From CBDCGJ01 sp965238305 (lineage in GTDB: Bacteria > Pseudomonadota > Alphaproteobacteria > GCA-2731375), in NCBI GenBank assembly GCA_965238305.1, contig CBDEHK010000001.1:1860001-1924000 (forward strand): DNA of 64,000 nt. Reading direction: 5' to 3'. Both the position numbers and the translations under genes were made by a program. The notes beneath the pieces are model-generated. The model had not been told where the DNA came from and did not search any database. It worked only from the letters and a program-made list of their open reading frames with translations. Positions 1 through 9,006 of the stretch are shown one piece after another (the first letter of the stretch is position 1; every line of letters starts with the position of its first letter).

Positions 1-988
1 CTATCGCCAATTCTTCGGCGACCCCGATCATTTCCGAAGCCTGTTTCTCCAGCCGTTCCTCACGATCCCTAAGTTCGGCGATCTGATATTTGAGGTTCTC
101 TTCGCTTTCAGTTAGGGCATCAAGCATGTCGTTTAGAGTGAAAGCGATGTCGCGCATTTCGGCGCCTGGCACCGATTTCACACGGGCGCCTATCTGGCCT
201 GCTTCCTGTTTTTTCATCGTATTCTGAATGACTTTTAGCGGCCGCAATACCCAAAGATGCAACAATCCGTAGGCCAAAATCATGATGGTGAAGATACCGA
301 CCAGAAAAATTGGCACGGCGTTGGAAACAATATTGATATTTGCCTGCCGAACAACCTCGGCATCGGTTCGGATCAAGATCACGCCGCGATAAGTATTCGA
401 CGGTGAATTAGCCGGCTTCTCAGCCGCTGCCATCATTGTGTGGTGTGTATTGTGTTTGGTCGCCTCATCGGCAGAATTTGAAACTGTGTTATGTTTCATA
501 TCATGGCCGCTGCCCATCATCTGGGTCATCGACTGTAACGGTAGAAGAGAATAAAAGTCGCCGTTTTCTTCGAAATGTTGACCGAATTCGCCAGTTGCCA
601 ATGTTTTTTGCGCCCATTCACGCATCCGGACACCGTTGTCCGACGGGACAAAGTTTGGTTGATGAAACTCAACGACATATTTCAGCGGGTTATTCGTCGC
701 GATCAGGATTGATTGAACAATCGGCTCATCAATCAGGATCGATTTGGCGATGTGGGCAATATCACTATCGTGAGTGGCCACCATCGTCGCGTGATTTATC
801 GCGCTCGATAACAGGCGACTTGATAATTGTGTTTGATTGCGAAGCTCGTTGGTCGCCGTTGTGTAAATCATCCAAACTGCAATTGCGGCGACAACCGAGC
901 AACCCAGAAGCAGCGATACAAGGAATTTCGCCCACAGCGTAATAATCGTCGCGCGAAATGATCTCATAATTCCCCGACTAATATCCAT
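1..988 (-). CDS. Sensor histidine kinase, N-terminal part (truncated by window)
   Basis: The gene runs off the left edge, so only about 329 residues are visible and the kinase core itself is not seen. Visible in order: a transmembrane segment at about residues 20-43, a periplasmic region to about 215, a second transmembrane segment, a HAMP domain (motif LRPLKVIQNTMKK at its start) and a long charged coiled coil ending in EKQASEMIGVAEELA, which in alphaproteobacterial sensor kinases leads into the HisKA domain. Residues about 153-185 of the sensor loop are rich in His and Met (GHDMKHN, KHNTHHTMM), suggesting metal sensing, which is inference. Two in-frame ATGs exist, at 988 and 967; both lie before the first membrane segment. 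It follows the two GST genes on the same strand after a gap of about 145 bp. A chemoreceptor-like or cyclase output cannot be excluded. Confidence 0.7.
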   Translation of the reverse strand, partial: MDISRGIMRSFRATIITLWAKFLVSLLLGCSVVAAIAVWMIYTTATNELRNQTQLSSRLLSSAINHATMVATHDSDIAHIAKSILIDEPIVQSILIATNNPLKYVVEFHQPNFVPSDNGVRMREWAQKTLATGEFGQHFEENGDFYSLLPLQSMTQMMGSGHDMKHNTVSNSADEATKHNTHHTMMAAAEKPANSPSNTYRGVILIRTDAEVVRQANINIVSNAVPIFLVGIFTIMILAYGLLHLWVLRPLKVIQNTMKKQEAGQIGARVKSVPGAEMRDIAFTLNDMLDALTESEENLKYQIAELRDREERLEKQASEMIGVAEELAI

Positions 989-1134
989 GGTCCAACACAA
1001 CAAGTCGTCGTATTGCTAATATTAGAGGAAATTTGTAAACAACTTATTACATTAGGAAATTCACATATTTTAGAATTGGCGTTAAGGGACACATTGCAGA
1101 CGCCGAAGCTTATGTTGACGATGTACTTTCAAGA

Positions 1135-1749
1135 TCAACAGTCGGCCGGGACGGTTTCTTGCATCGCTGGGCGCTGGCTGACGCTGGCATAAAAGTCATT
1201 TAAGGCAGGGTGGTCGGAACGCCAATTCAGATCGCCGTAGCGGAAGTCAAGATAACCGAGCGTCACACCGGCGGCAATCGTCGCCATATCAAGCTTGTCA
1301 CCGGCGCCGTCCATTTCGCCGGCCAATGCCGCCAATGCCCGGGTCATCTTGCCCATTTGCGCATCGACCCAGGGTTGGAACATCATCTCTTCCGGACGCA
1401 GGCGGTTCTCGTAAAGACAGAGGATCGCCGCGTCCAAAATGCCATCACACATGGCGTGAACGCGTTGCACACGCCAACGTTCCGATCCGTCTGTTGGAAT
1501 AAGTTTCGGGCCATCATGCTGACAATCCAAAAACTCGCAGATCAGGCGCGAATCAAAGATCGGCTGACCGTCGTCAGTTACCAAACAGGGCACTTTGCCC
1601 AACGGATTATCGGCATTCAGGGCATCAACCGGCGCGATTGGCGATGCCGCGACTTTATCCAACGTGATCTGGTCGATCAGGCCGGTTTCCTTCGCCACCA
1701 CAACGACTTTGCGGACATAGGGAGAGGTTGGGGAATAATGCAGCTTCAT
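1135..1749 (-). CDS. Glutathione S-transferase family protein
   Basis: A 204-residue protein with an N-terminal thioredoxin-like GST domain: it begins MKLHYSPTSPYVRKV, where the Ser of SPYVRK is at the usual catalytic position, has the cis-Pro motif GKVPCL and the glutathione gamma-glutamyl contact DSRLICEFLD. The rest is the all-helical C-terminal domain. The start at 1749 was chosen over an upstream in-frame ATG (1809) because the GST fold begins exactly there and the longer form would run into the preceding gene. It follows a second GST gene after 11 bp on the same strand, so the two are probably co-transcribed. The substrate is unknown; conjugation or detoxification is family knowledge. 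Confidence 0.85.
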   Translation of the reverse strand: MKLHYSPTSPYVRKVVVVAKETGLIDQITLDKVAASPIAPVDALNADNPLGKVPCLVTDDGQPIFDSRLICEFLDCQHDGPKLIPTDGSERWRVQRVHAMCDGILDAAILCLYENRLRPEEMMFQPWVDAQMGKMTRALAALAGEMDGAGDKLDMATIAAGVTLGYLDFRYGDLNWRSDHPALNDFYASVSQRPAMQETVPADC

Positions 1750-1760
1750 TGATCGGTTCC

Positions 1761-2366
1761 TTACGATATCGGGGCCAGGGAAGGGCGTTGGGAGAATTCT
1801 GCGTACCAACCGGCCAGCGCCGGTGCATCGGCCCGCCAGTCAACATCAGGGGTGCCATAATCAATCATAGCCAAGGCGCAGGCAATAGATATTGTCCCGA
1901 TGTCGACACGATCTTGGATATCAACGATTTGTTGATCGAAGAACTGCGCCGTGCGGCGGGCCTTGTTGATGTGTCCACGTTGCCAAACTTTCCACGTCAG
2001 GTCGGGCGGGCGCGCATATTTTTCCCACAGGACGACGGAGATGGCTTCGATCATGCCATCTGCCAAAGCCTGGTGTTGCAGCGCCTGCAAACGCGCGGCG
2101 GGATCGGTCGGGAACATTTTCCGGCCTTGATGCCGACTATCCAGATATTCACAGATTACCCGCGAATCGACAATTCTATGACCGTCGTCGCCGACATAAA
2201 TCGGCACTCGGGCCATCGGGTTCAGTTCGTTTAAGTGGGAATTCGCGGTCACCGGATTGGCCTCAACTTCGACCAACTCGATATCACCCATTTGCTGGGT
2301 CTCGCGCGCAATCGCTACAACTTTCCGGGCGAACGGCGAATTCGGCATATGGTAGAGCGTGGCCAC
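1761..2366 (-). CDS. Glutathione S-transferase family protein (second of a tandem pair)
   Basis: A 201-residue GST. The N-terminus MATLYHMPNSPFARKV carries the Ser-Pro-Phe active-site segment, followed by ARVPIYV (cis-Pro) and DSRVICEYLDSR (glutathione binding), then the helical domain. It shares the same layout as the GST immediately downstream but only moderate residue identity, so this is an old tandem duplication and not a recent one. The start region faces tag on the other strand about 100 bp away, making the interval a divergent promoter region. The substrate cannot be told from the sequence. Confidence 0.85.
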   Translation of the reverse strand: MATLYHMPNSPFARKVVAIARETQQMGDIELVEVEANPVTANSHLNELNPMARVPIYVGDDGHRIVDSRVICEYLDSRHQGRKMFPTDPAARLQALQHQALADGMIEAISVVLWEKYARPPDLTWKVWQRGHINKARRTAQFFDQQIVDIQDRVDIGTISIACALAMIDYGTPDVDWRADAPALAGWYAEFSQRPSLAPIS

Positions 2367-2469
2367 CTCGATGATTTCCGATCGAAAGCATTAGTCTGTT
2401 CGAATGATCATACATGGCGCATGCGGATGGCGTAAACTGCGCATTAAGAATCGATTTTGAGGATGAAAC

Positions 2470-3060
2470 ATGTCTGACAATATCCGCTGCAGCTGGTGCG
2501 GCGACGACCCGCTTTATGTTGCCTATCACGATGAAGAATGGGGAGTGCCCGAATGGGACGACCGGGCGCTGTTTGAAAAGTTGATTTTGGATGGTTTCCA
2601 GGCCGGTTTGTCCTGGATCACCATTTTGCGAAAACGGAAAAATTTTCGGGCCGCCTTTGACGGCTTCAAACCGGAAATAATCGCTCGTTATGGTCCCGAC
2701 AAAATCGAAACATTGATGCAAGACGCCGGCATCGTTCGCAATCGGGCCAAAATTATCGGCACTATCGGCAATGCGCGAGGATGGCTTGAGATTATGGAGA
2801 AATCGGATGGCTTCTCGGCCTATTTGTGGGATTTTGTCGACGGTTCACCTTTAGATAATAAGCTTTCACACAATGTCGCTCATCCAACGGAGAGCGAAGA
2901 AAGTAGGGCCCTGTCGGCGGATCTGAAAAATCGCGGTTTCAAATTTGTCGGTCCGACCATTGTTTATGCCTTTATGGAGGCCGTCGGCATGGTCAACGAT
3001 CACACGAAAACGTGTTTTCGCCATCGCGAAATTGCAAAAATGGTGGCAAGAAAGGTGTAA
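2470..3060 (+). CDS. tag: DNA-3-methyladenine glycosylase I
   Basis: A 196-residue base-excision repair enzyme that removes 3-methyladenine from alkylated DNA. The N-terminal signature is clear: CSWCGDDPLYVAYHDEEWG, followed by the catalytic-region helix ILDGFQAGLSWITILRKR and, at the C-terminus, the zinc/structural segment VNDHTKTCFRH. Full family length. The ATG at 2470 lies a few bases behind a purine-rich stretch (gaggatgaaac). It is transcribed alone, divergently from the GST pair, and is followed by about 230 bp without a gene. Confidence 0.95.
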   Translation: MSDNIRCSWCGDDPLYVAYHDEEWGVPEWDDRALFEKLILDGFQAGLSWITILRKRKNFRAAFDGFKPEIIARYGPDKIETLMQDAGIVRNRAKIIGTIGNARGWLEIMEKSDGFSAYLWDFVDGSPLDNKLSHNVAHPTESEESRALSADLKNRGFKFVGPTIVYAFMEAVGMVNDHTKTCFRHREIAKMVARKV

Positions 3061-3287
3061 TTTACCTGTCTCGAATTGGGGCAGATTGTCCGTTTTTGGC
3101 CGCGTCGTTCTTTATTGACGCATCTAAGGTACATTGCATCGGTTGCCGCGTGGCGCCAAGGGGTTTGGCTTACGCGGTTTAAATGCATAAATTCAACCAC
3201 GCGGACCGACGCTGTTACATACGCATTACAAAACTGGGACTCAACAAAACTAGGACAATTTGAATTATGCAAAATTAAGGCCAACGA

Positions 3288-3626
3288 GTGTCGCTAGATA
3301 AGATAAAAGCCGAGCTTTGGGTGAAAGCCCATATTCGCCGTCTTCAGGCGAACGGAATATTCGCTGTTCTCGTTCGCCGTGGCGATGAGCGCTCTGGCGC
3401 TGTTTTGATAAAATTGAACAATTTGTCCGGTACAGCCGTGATCCTGTCACGTGCTTTTGACGGCGAAGGACAATCTTACTGGCTAAAAGCCACTGGGCCG
3501 GAACCAATCGCCGAAGCCGATGCCGATCGGTATGTCGACAAACAGCTATCTTTCGATCCGGATTTGTGGGTGCTGGAAATTGAAGATCGCCAAGGTCGAC
3601 ATTTGTTGGATGAACCGGTTCAATAG
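3288..3626 (+). CDS. DUF1491 family protein
   Basis: A small cytoplasmic protein of 112 residues recognised as the alphaproteobacterial DUF1491 family from the N-terminal AELWVKAHIRRLQANGIFAVLVRRGD and the C-terminal segment FDPDLWVLEIEDRQGRH. Its function is unknown. It starts with GTG at 3288; a ribosome site (aagg) lies about 8 bases ahead, and no ATG fits the family N-terminus. It is followed after 26 bp by the phosphatase gene on the same strand, so the two may be co-transcribed. Confidence 0.85.
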   Translation: MSLDKIKAELWVKAHIRRLQANGIFAVLVRRGDERSGAVLIKLNNLSGTAVILSRAFDGEGQSYWLKATGPEPIAEADADRYVDKQLSFDPDLWVLEIEDRQGRHLLDEPVQ

Positions 3627-3652
3627 GAGGCAATGTTGGAAAGAGGACAAAT

Positions 3653-4165
3653 TTGACCATTTGTATTTGCGCCTGGCGCGATCTTGATCACCATGTCGCG
3701 GGCTTGTCTGCCAGCCACGTGGTCTCTTTGCTTGGCGTCGAAGGGCATGCCGATACGCCGCCTGGGATCCTCCCAGAGAATCATTTGCAGCTCGATATCG
3801 ACGATATTGCTTATGAGATGGAAGGGTACAACACGCCACAGCCCCAAGACGTGGCGCGGCTGCTTACTTTTGGTGAAAATTGGGGCGTCAGCGGACCGAT
3901 GGTTGTGCATTGTTACGCCGGCATCAGCCGCTCTTCAGCAGCGGCGCTGATCCTGCTTTGTCAGCAGCATCCGGGACGCGAGGCAGAGGCGGCCAATTTG
4001 CTCAGGTCCTGTTCACCGCACGTCAATCCAAATCGTTTGATTATTGAGTTTGCGGACCGTGAGATGGGTTGCAAAGGCCGTTTAGTCGACGCCGTCGCAG
4101 ATATGGTACCGGCGGATTTCGTGATCCCGGCCCCGGCGACGATGTTGCCGTCAAGGTTGGATTAA
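3653..4165 (+). CDS. Protein tyrosine phosphatase-like protein (CX5R)
   Basis: A 170-residue protein with the phosphatase signature HCYAGISRS: the nucleophile is Cys87 and the phosphate-binding Arg is Arg93. An upstream acidic stretch LDIDDIAYEM could supply the general acid Asp. The length and the single compact domain fit the small dual-specificity/tyrosine phosphatase-like proteins common in alphaproteobacteria. The start is TTG at 3653, behind the ribosome site aagagga; the ATG at 3634 is in another frame and stops after seven codons. The substrate is unknown and may be a protein or a phosphoinositide-like metabolite. The neighbours give no further hint. Confidence 0.75.
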   Translation: MTICICAWRDLDHHVAGLSASHVVSLLGVEGHADTPPGILPENHLQLDIDDIAYEMEGYNTPQPQDVARLLTFGENWGVSGPMVVHCYAGISRSSAAALILLCQQHPGREAEAANLLRSCSPHVNPNRLIIEFADREMGCKGRLVDAVADMVPADFVIPAPATMLPSRLD

Positions 4166-4213
4166 GATGTCTGCGGTCGCTCATTATGTCAGTGATCCAG
4201 TGGTGCCTATCCG

Positions 4214-5095
4214 ATGAAAGCAGCGGTGTTTGATTATGTCCGGGCCTCGAGTTTAGCTGAAGCCTGTGCGCTGTTATCGGACGCCGGCGACGATACTGAA
4301 TGCAAACTTTTGGCCGGTGGGCAGACTTTGGTGCCGTTGATGGCGATGCGCTTGGCACGCCCGACCCGGCTGATCGATCTTAACGCCATTGACGAATTGA
4401 GTCACATAACACTGAACGACGATTCACTATCGGTCGGGGCGATGTCCCGGCAACGGTGCTGCGAAGAAAGTGCTCTTGTTAACGAACATCTGCCGTTGCT
4501 GGCGCGGGCCCTACCGCAGATCGGTCATCAACAGACGCGCAATCGAGGAACGCTAGGCGGTAGTTTGGTGAACGCTGATCCGGCAAGTGAGATCCCGCTT
4601 GTCGCCTGCACATTGTCCGCCGAGCTGCATATCCAAAACCATCGGGCATCACGTATTGTCAATGCAAGTGAATTTTTCCAGGGCCCGATGATGACGGCGG
4701 TCGCGGAAGACGAAATTCTGACCCAGATCGATTTCCCGCTTTGGCCTGAAACCGATCATGTTGGGGTCAGCTTTGTGGAGATGGCGCCACGACAAGGCGA
4801 TTATGCCCTGGCCTCAGCCGCGGTGCAGATCCTGCTTGGTTCAAGCGGTGAATGTCTTCGGGTAGCAATCGGTGTCGGTGCCTGTGGCCCAACCCCCATC
4901 AAACTCAACGATCTGGAAGATGCCTTGATCGGGCAAGTTCCGGATGAAGAGTTACTTAAGCGGCTAAGCCAAACAATTGACCAGGTGACGGAACCAGAAG
5001 ACACTCTGCAAGCCAGCGCCGATTATCGCCGGCGCGTGGCGCCGGTCCTATTGTTCCGGGCATTATCGGAAGCGGTGGCAGAGGCCCGGCAATGA
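4214..5095 (+). CDS. Molybdenum hydroxylase, FAD-binding medium subunit (CoxM/CutM type)
   Basis: A 293-residue FAD subunit of the xanthine dehydrogenase/CO dehydrogenase family. It passes electrons from the iron-sulfur subunit to FAD and on to the acceptor. Visible motifs are LLAGGQTLVPLMAMRLARP, the first FAD-binding loop, and NRGTLGGSLVNADPASEIP, the second; both are in the expected places. It is the first gene of a tight M-S-L-amidohydrolase-dioxygenase operon, and its stop overlaps the next start by 4 bp (ATGA), which implies translational coupling. The substrate of the enzyme cannot be read from this subunit. Confidence 0.9.
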   Translation: MKAAVFDYVRASSLAEACALLSDAGDDTECKLLAGGQTLVPLMAMRLARPTRLIDLNAIDELSHITLNDDSLSVGAMSRQRCCEESALVNEHLPLLARALPQIGHQQTRNRGTLGGSLVNADPASEIPLVACTLSAELHIQNHRASRIVNASEFFQGPMMTAVAEDEILTQIDFPLWPETDHVGVSFVEMAPRQGDYALASAAVQILLGSSGECLRVAIGVGACGPTPIKLNDLEDALIGQVPDEELLKRLSQTIDQVTEPEDTLQASADYRRRVAPVLLFRALSEAVAEARQ

Positions 5096-5574
5096 CCAAG
5101 ATGGCGATCACATTCCGCGTCAATGGTCGACGTCATGCGATAGAAGTGGCGCCGCGCATGACCCTGGTCGATTGCCTGCGTGACGTGCTGGGCCTGACTG
5201 GAAGCCATATCGGCTGCGAACACGGTATCTGCGGCGCCTGCAGCATCTTGCTGGATGGTCGGGCGATTCGGGGCTGCTTGATATTTGCTGTACAGGCCGA
5301 TGGCGCAGACATCACCACAGTAGAAGGCTTGAGCGCTGAAGACGGCGGATTAAGCCCTTTGCAACAGGCATTTTGGGATTGCCATGCGATGCAATGCGGC
5401 TATTGCACGCCCGGTATGTTGATCGCCGCACAAGACTTGTTGGATCGAAATCCGACACCGGATCGCGAAGATATTCGCGAAGCGATTGCCGGAAATATCT
5501 GCCGCTGCACCGGTTATCAACAAATTATCGAAGCGATCGAGTTGGCGGTTGAAAAAATCAGGGCTGATAGATGA
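5092..5574 (+). CDS. Molybdenum hydroxylase, [2Fe-2S] small subunit (CoxS/CutS type)
   Basis: A 160-residue two-cluster iron-sulfur subunit. The plant-ferredoxin-type cluster is bound by Cys42, Cys47, Cys50 and Cys62 (GCEHGICGAC ... GC). The second, helical-domain cluster uses Cys102, Cys105, Cys137 and Cys139 (CGYCTPGM and ICRCTGYQ). All eight ligands are present, so the subunit should be functional. It overlaps both neighbours by 4 bp. An in-frame ATG three codons downstream (MAITF) could also serve as start. Confidence 0.93.
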   Translation: MTKMAITFRVNGRRHAIEVAPRMTLVDCLRDVLGLTGSHIGCEHGICGACSILLDGRAIRGCLIFAVQADGADITTVEGLSAEDGGLSPLQQAFWDCHAMQCGYCTPGMLIAAQDLLDRNPTPDREDIREAIAGNICRCTGYQQIIEAIELAVEKIRADR

Positions 5575-7985
5575 CGAACAACAGAACTTCAGGGGCGAAT
5601 TATCGTTATATTTCGCAGCCACGGCGGACCCGCGAAGACGGTCGTTTTATCACTGGTCGCGGTCATTTTGTACAGGACGTCCAGTTGGACAATACCAAAC
5701 ATGTCGCCTTTGTCGCTAGCCCCTATCCGCGCGCCCGGATTGTTTCGATTGACGCCAGTGCCGCGCTGGCTTTAGCGGGCGTGCAAGATGTGGTGGGCGG
5801 GGCGGAGTTGGCAAGCTATCTGGAGCCGCTTTATCACGGTGTCGACCTGCCCAATGTGCGCTGGTATCCGCTTGCGAATGAAATAACTCGCTATGTCGGT
5901 GAATGGGTTGTGGCCGTGGTCGCCGATGACCGTTACGTCGCCGAAGACGCGGCGGAACTGGTGGAAATTGAATACGAACCGCTAGAGCCAATTGTCGATC
6001 CACAAGTGGCAAGCCGCCCGGAAGCACCTTTAGTTCATCCCGATCATGGCAGCAATGTCCTGCTTGAAAAAAGTTTCGCTTGGGGGCCGTTAGCGGATGA
6101 CTTTGCGCAAGCCGAACATGAAATTTCCTACCAGGTCAAATGGGGTCGATCTTCTGCCGTACCGATAGAAACTTTTGGCGTGATCTGCCGTTGGCTTAAG
6201 CGCGAGCAGATCCTGGAAGTTTGGGCCTCCATCCAAATGCCGCAATTTCAAGAACAGATATCGTCTGCCCTGTCCCTCAAACTGAATGACGTAAAGATCC
6301 ATAGCGACGTCGACGTCGGTGGGTCCTACGGGGCCAAACGCGGTATCAAACAGACCGTTCTCTGTGGTTATCTGGCCCGTAAACTTGGCTTTCCGGTACG
6401 CTTGATCGAAGATCGTTTTGACAATATCAGCGGCGGCGGCTCGCACGGACCGGATCGGATATTTGATGTCCGGATGGCCTTCAATTCTGATGGCCTCGTC
6501 CGGGCCATGCAGATGAAAGTCCTGGACGATATCGGCGCCTATCCAGGCCGCGCCATCCAACAGGTCGGCAAGTCGATATCTTCTCTTTGCGGACCCTATC
6601 GTTTCAACAGTATCGGGTATGATATCCTGTCGGTGGCGACCAACAAAACCTCACAAGTGGCGGTGCGCGGTTTTGGTCAGTCCCCGACCAATTATGCCCT
6701 GGAACAGGGTATGGACAAAGTGGCGGCGTTCCTGGAAATGGATCGCCTGAGTTTGCGACAAATTAATCTCATCGCCCCGGATCAGTTCCCGTGGCGCATC
6801 CCCACCGGGACGGCGTACGATTCCGGCAACTATCCGGCGGTGGTGGAAAAGGCCTTGGGTCTCGCCCCGTGGGACGATCTGCACCGGCGCCGGGATCAGC
6901 TGCGCCGGGACGGCCGTTTGGTTGGTATCGGTCTAGCGACCTGCCTGGAGCCAGGTGGCGGCAACAACATATTTGAACATTTGCTGAACGAAAATATCCA
7001 GGTCACGACTTTCGTCGAATCCGTTCTGCTAAAAATTGATGGCCATGGCGAAGTAACGGCAATGATATCGACGACCACAGCTGGGCAGGGCCATCAAACT
7101 TTGGTCGCCACCATTGTCGGTGAAGAATTGCAGCGGGACCCCGACACCATTCGGGTCATTCATTCAGATTCCTTGAGCGGTTTGCCGACCCGCAGCCCGG
7201 TGGCCAGCCGTATGGCGATCATGTTGGGAACCGCCACCGCCAAAGCGGCACAACGCCTGCGCCGGCGGATGATTGAAATCGCCGCCCACAACTTTGCTGT
7301 CGTCGCCGATGAGGTTGAATATAACGACGGCATCTTTAGTCCAACCCAGGATCCGGCGCAGAAACTAACCTGGCAGGAAATCACCTTCATCGCCCATCGC
7401 CAGTTGCACCGTATGCCGGAGGAGATGGAGGCGGGCCTGCAAGTGTTGGAGGTTCACGCCGTCCCCGGCGGCGGCAATCTGCCTAACGAGAAGGGCGAGG
7501 TGCAAATCTATCCCTGCTTTTCGTTTCAAACCCATGTACCTTTTGTGGAGATCGATCCGGCCACCGGAAAAGTCAAGTTGCTTGATTATGTGGTGGCGCA
7601 TGATTGCGGCACGCAGATCAATCCCTTGATCGTGCGCGGCATGATGATGGGCGGGATCGCTCAGGGCATTGGCGCCGCCTTGTATGAGAAATTTGACTAT
7701 GACGAGCATGGTCAATTGTTGAGTGGAACTTTGCTGGATTATCTGCTGCCGGGTGTTCATGAAATTCCGACAATCCGCGATGTAGATCACTGCACGCCTT
7801 CGCCGCTGACGTCGCACGGGCAAAAAGGCGCGGGTGAAGGGGGGTATCTGGGGGCGCCCGCCGCCATCGCCAGCGCGGTTAACGACGCGCTTAGCTCGAT
7901 GGGAATTAGCGTCGATGAGTTACCGATGCGGCCAAAACTTCTGGAAGAATTGATGCATAATGTCAGACAGAACAAGGACGATTAG
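5571..7985 (+). CDS. Molybdenum hydroxylase, molybdopterin-binding large subunit (form II CoxL-like)
   Basis: An 804-residue catalytic subunit binding the Mo-cytosine-dinucleotide cofactor. The family start segment PRRTREDGRFITGRG is present, and the catalytic Glu sits near residue 756 in GAGEGGYLGAPA. The active-site loop reads VAVRGFGQSP and lacks the AYxCSFR motif of true form I CO dehydrogenase. It is therefore an aldehyde, carboxylate or N-heterocycle hydroxylase rather than a CO oxidiser; this rests on established loop differences. Its product probably feeds the amidohydrolase whose ATG follows directly on its stop codon. The substrate is unknown; hydroxylation of a heteroaromatic ring is inferred from the neighbours. 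Confidence 0.9.
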   Translation: MTNNRTSGANYRYISQPRRTREDGRFITGRGHFVQDVQLDNTKHVAFVASPYPRARIVSIDASAALALAGVQDVVGGAELASYLEPLYHGVDLPNVRWYPLANEITRYVGEWVVAVVADDRYVAEDAAELVEIEYEPLEPIVDPQVASRPEAPLVHPDHGSNVLLEKSFAWGPLADDFAQAEHEISYQVKWGRSSAVPIETFGVICRWLKREQILEVWASIQMPQFQEQISSALSLKLNDVKIHSDVDVGGSYGAKRGIKQTVLCGYLARKLGFPVRLIEDRFDNISGGGSHGPDRIFDVRMAFNSDGLVRAMQMKVLDDIGAYPGRAIQQVGKSISSLCGPYRFNSIGYDILSVATNKTSQVAVRGFGQSPTNYALEQGMDKVAAFLEMDRLSLRQINLIAPDQFPWRIPTGTAYDSGNYPAVVEKALGLAPWDDLHRRRDQLRRDGRLVGIGLATCLEPGGGNNIFEHLLNENIQVTTFVESVLLKIDGHGEVTAMISTTTAGQGHQTLVATIVGEELQRDPDTIRVIHSDSLSGLPTRSPVASRMAIMLGTATAKAAQRLRRRMIEIAAHNFAVVADEVEYNDGIFSPTQDPAQKLTWQEITFIAHRQLHRMPEEMEAGLQVLEVHAVPGGGNLPNEKGEVQIYPCFSFQTHVPFVEIDPATGKVKLLDYVVAHDCGTQINPLIVRGMMMGGIAQGIGAALYEKFDYDEHGQLLSGTLLDYLLPGVHEIPTIRDVDHCTPSPLTSHGQKGAGEGGYLGAPAAIASAVNDALSSMGISVDELPMRPKLLEELMHNVRQNKDD

Positions 7986-9002
7986 ATGATTGTCGATACC
8001 CATGCGCATTTTGTGCCGCAAAAAATGCTTGATGCCCTGGCGTCCGGTCGCGATCGCTTCGACCATGTTGAAATCTTGCATCAGGGGGATAATTACAAGC
8101 TGGCTTTTGCTGGTGGCGCGATGACCCGTCCGATAATGCCAAAATTGCGCGATAACGAGATGCGGCAAATTTGGCTCGAAGAAAATCAGATCGACATGCA
8201 GGTTGCTGGCGGCTGGCTGGATGCATTCGGGTACGAATTACCGGGGGACGAGGGGGTGGCGTGGAGCCGTTTTCTGTCCGAACATCTGTTGGCAGCCGCC
8301 GCGGAAACCGATTTTATCGCACCATTGGCCAGCGTCCCACTACAGGATGGGGAACAAGCCGCCAAAGTCCTGACGGAAGTTTTGGCGGCCGGACATAAGG
8401 GTGTGATGATCGGCACTCAACCGAATGGTAGTTCCGGAAATCTGGATGACCCGGCCCTTGATCCGTTTTGGGCCGCGGCTAGTGATCTGGGCGCGGTGAT
8501 CTATATTCATCCGATGTTCGGCTGCGGTGATATCCGCCTGAACGACTTTGCCATGGTCAATGCGGTGGGGCGTGGTCTGGATACCACTACGGCGGTTGCG
8601 CGTTTGTTGTTCGCCGGGCATTTCCTCAAGTATCCCGGCATGAAAGTTGTGTTGTCGCATGGCGGCGGCGGCCTGCCCTATATGTTGGGGCGTTTGATCC
8701 GCAACGCGATCATTCACGACGGCGATTATGCGGACCCGAAGGCCGGATTGGAACGGCTTTATTTCGATAGCGTCTTATTCGATCCCGATGCCCTTGTATT
8801 TCTGAGCAAAAAAGTCGGCATTGAGCGGATCATGTTAGGCTCCGACTACCCCTTTCCGATCGGCGACATGCAGCCTTGTGAAGTGGTCACCAATGCCGGC
8901 TTTTGCGCTAACGATACTGCCGCTATACTAGGCGGCACAGCGAGCCGTCTGTTTAATCTCAATGCCAATTGTTGTAACCGTTCGCCTGAAAAATCAGAGT
9001 AA
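7986..9002 (+). CDS. Amidohydrolase-2 family (ACMSD-like) metal-dependent decarboxylase/hydrolase
   Basis: A 338-residue TIM-barrel metalloenzyme. The metal ligands are visible: HxH at His6/His8 (DTHAHFVP), His in YIHPMFG, His in VLSHGGGG and the terminal Asp in GSDYPF. This pattern is that of the aminocarboxymuconate-semialdehyde decarboxylase (ACMSD) family, whose members usually decarboxylate aromatic or heteroaromatic carboxylates without a redox change. The start abuts the stop of the hydroxylase large subunit with no gap, so expression is coupled. A role downstream of ring hydroxylation is inference; hydrolysis of a lactone or amide is the main alternative. Confidence 0.85.
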   Translation: MIVDTHAHFVPQKMLDALASGRDRFDHVEILHQGDNYKLAFAGGAMTRPIMPKLRDNEMRQIWLEENQIDMQVAGGWLDAFGYELPGDEGVAWSRFLSEHLLAAAAETDFIAPLASVPLQDGEQAAKVLTEVLAAGHKGVMIGTQPNGSSGNLDDPALDPFWAAASDLGAVIYIHPMFGCGDIRLNDFAMVNAVGRGLDTTTAVARLLFAGHFLKYPGMKVVLSHGGGGLPYMLGRLIRNAIIHDGDYADPKAGLERLYFDSVLFDPDALVFLSKKVGIERIMLGSDYPFPIGDMQPCEVVTNAGFCANDTAAILGGTASRLFNLNANCCNRSPEKSE

Positions 9003-9006
9003 ATCG

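Noticed and set aside
436..942. A 168-codon plus-strand frame opposite the sensor kinase
   Set aside because: The minus strand carries membrane helices and a HAMP domain in a continuous frame, while this frame has no features.
5571..7985. The hydroxylase as a true CO dehydrogenase
   Set aside because: The form I active-site motif AYxCSFR is absent, and the neighbours are not CO dehydrogenase accessory genes.
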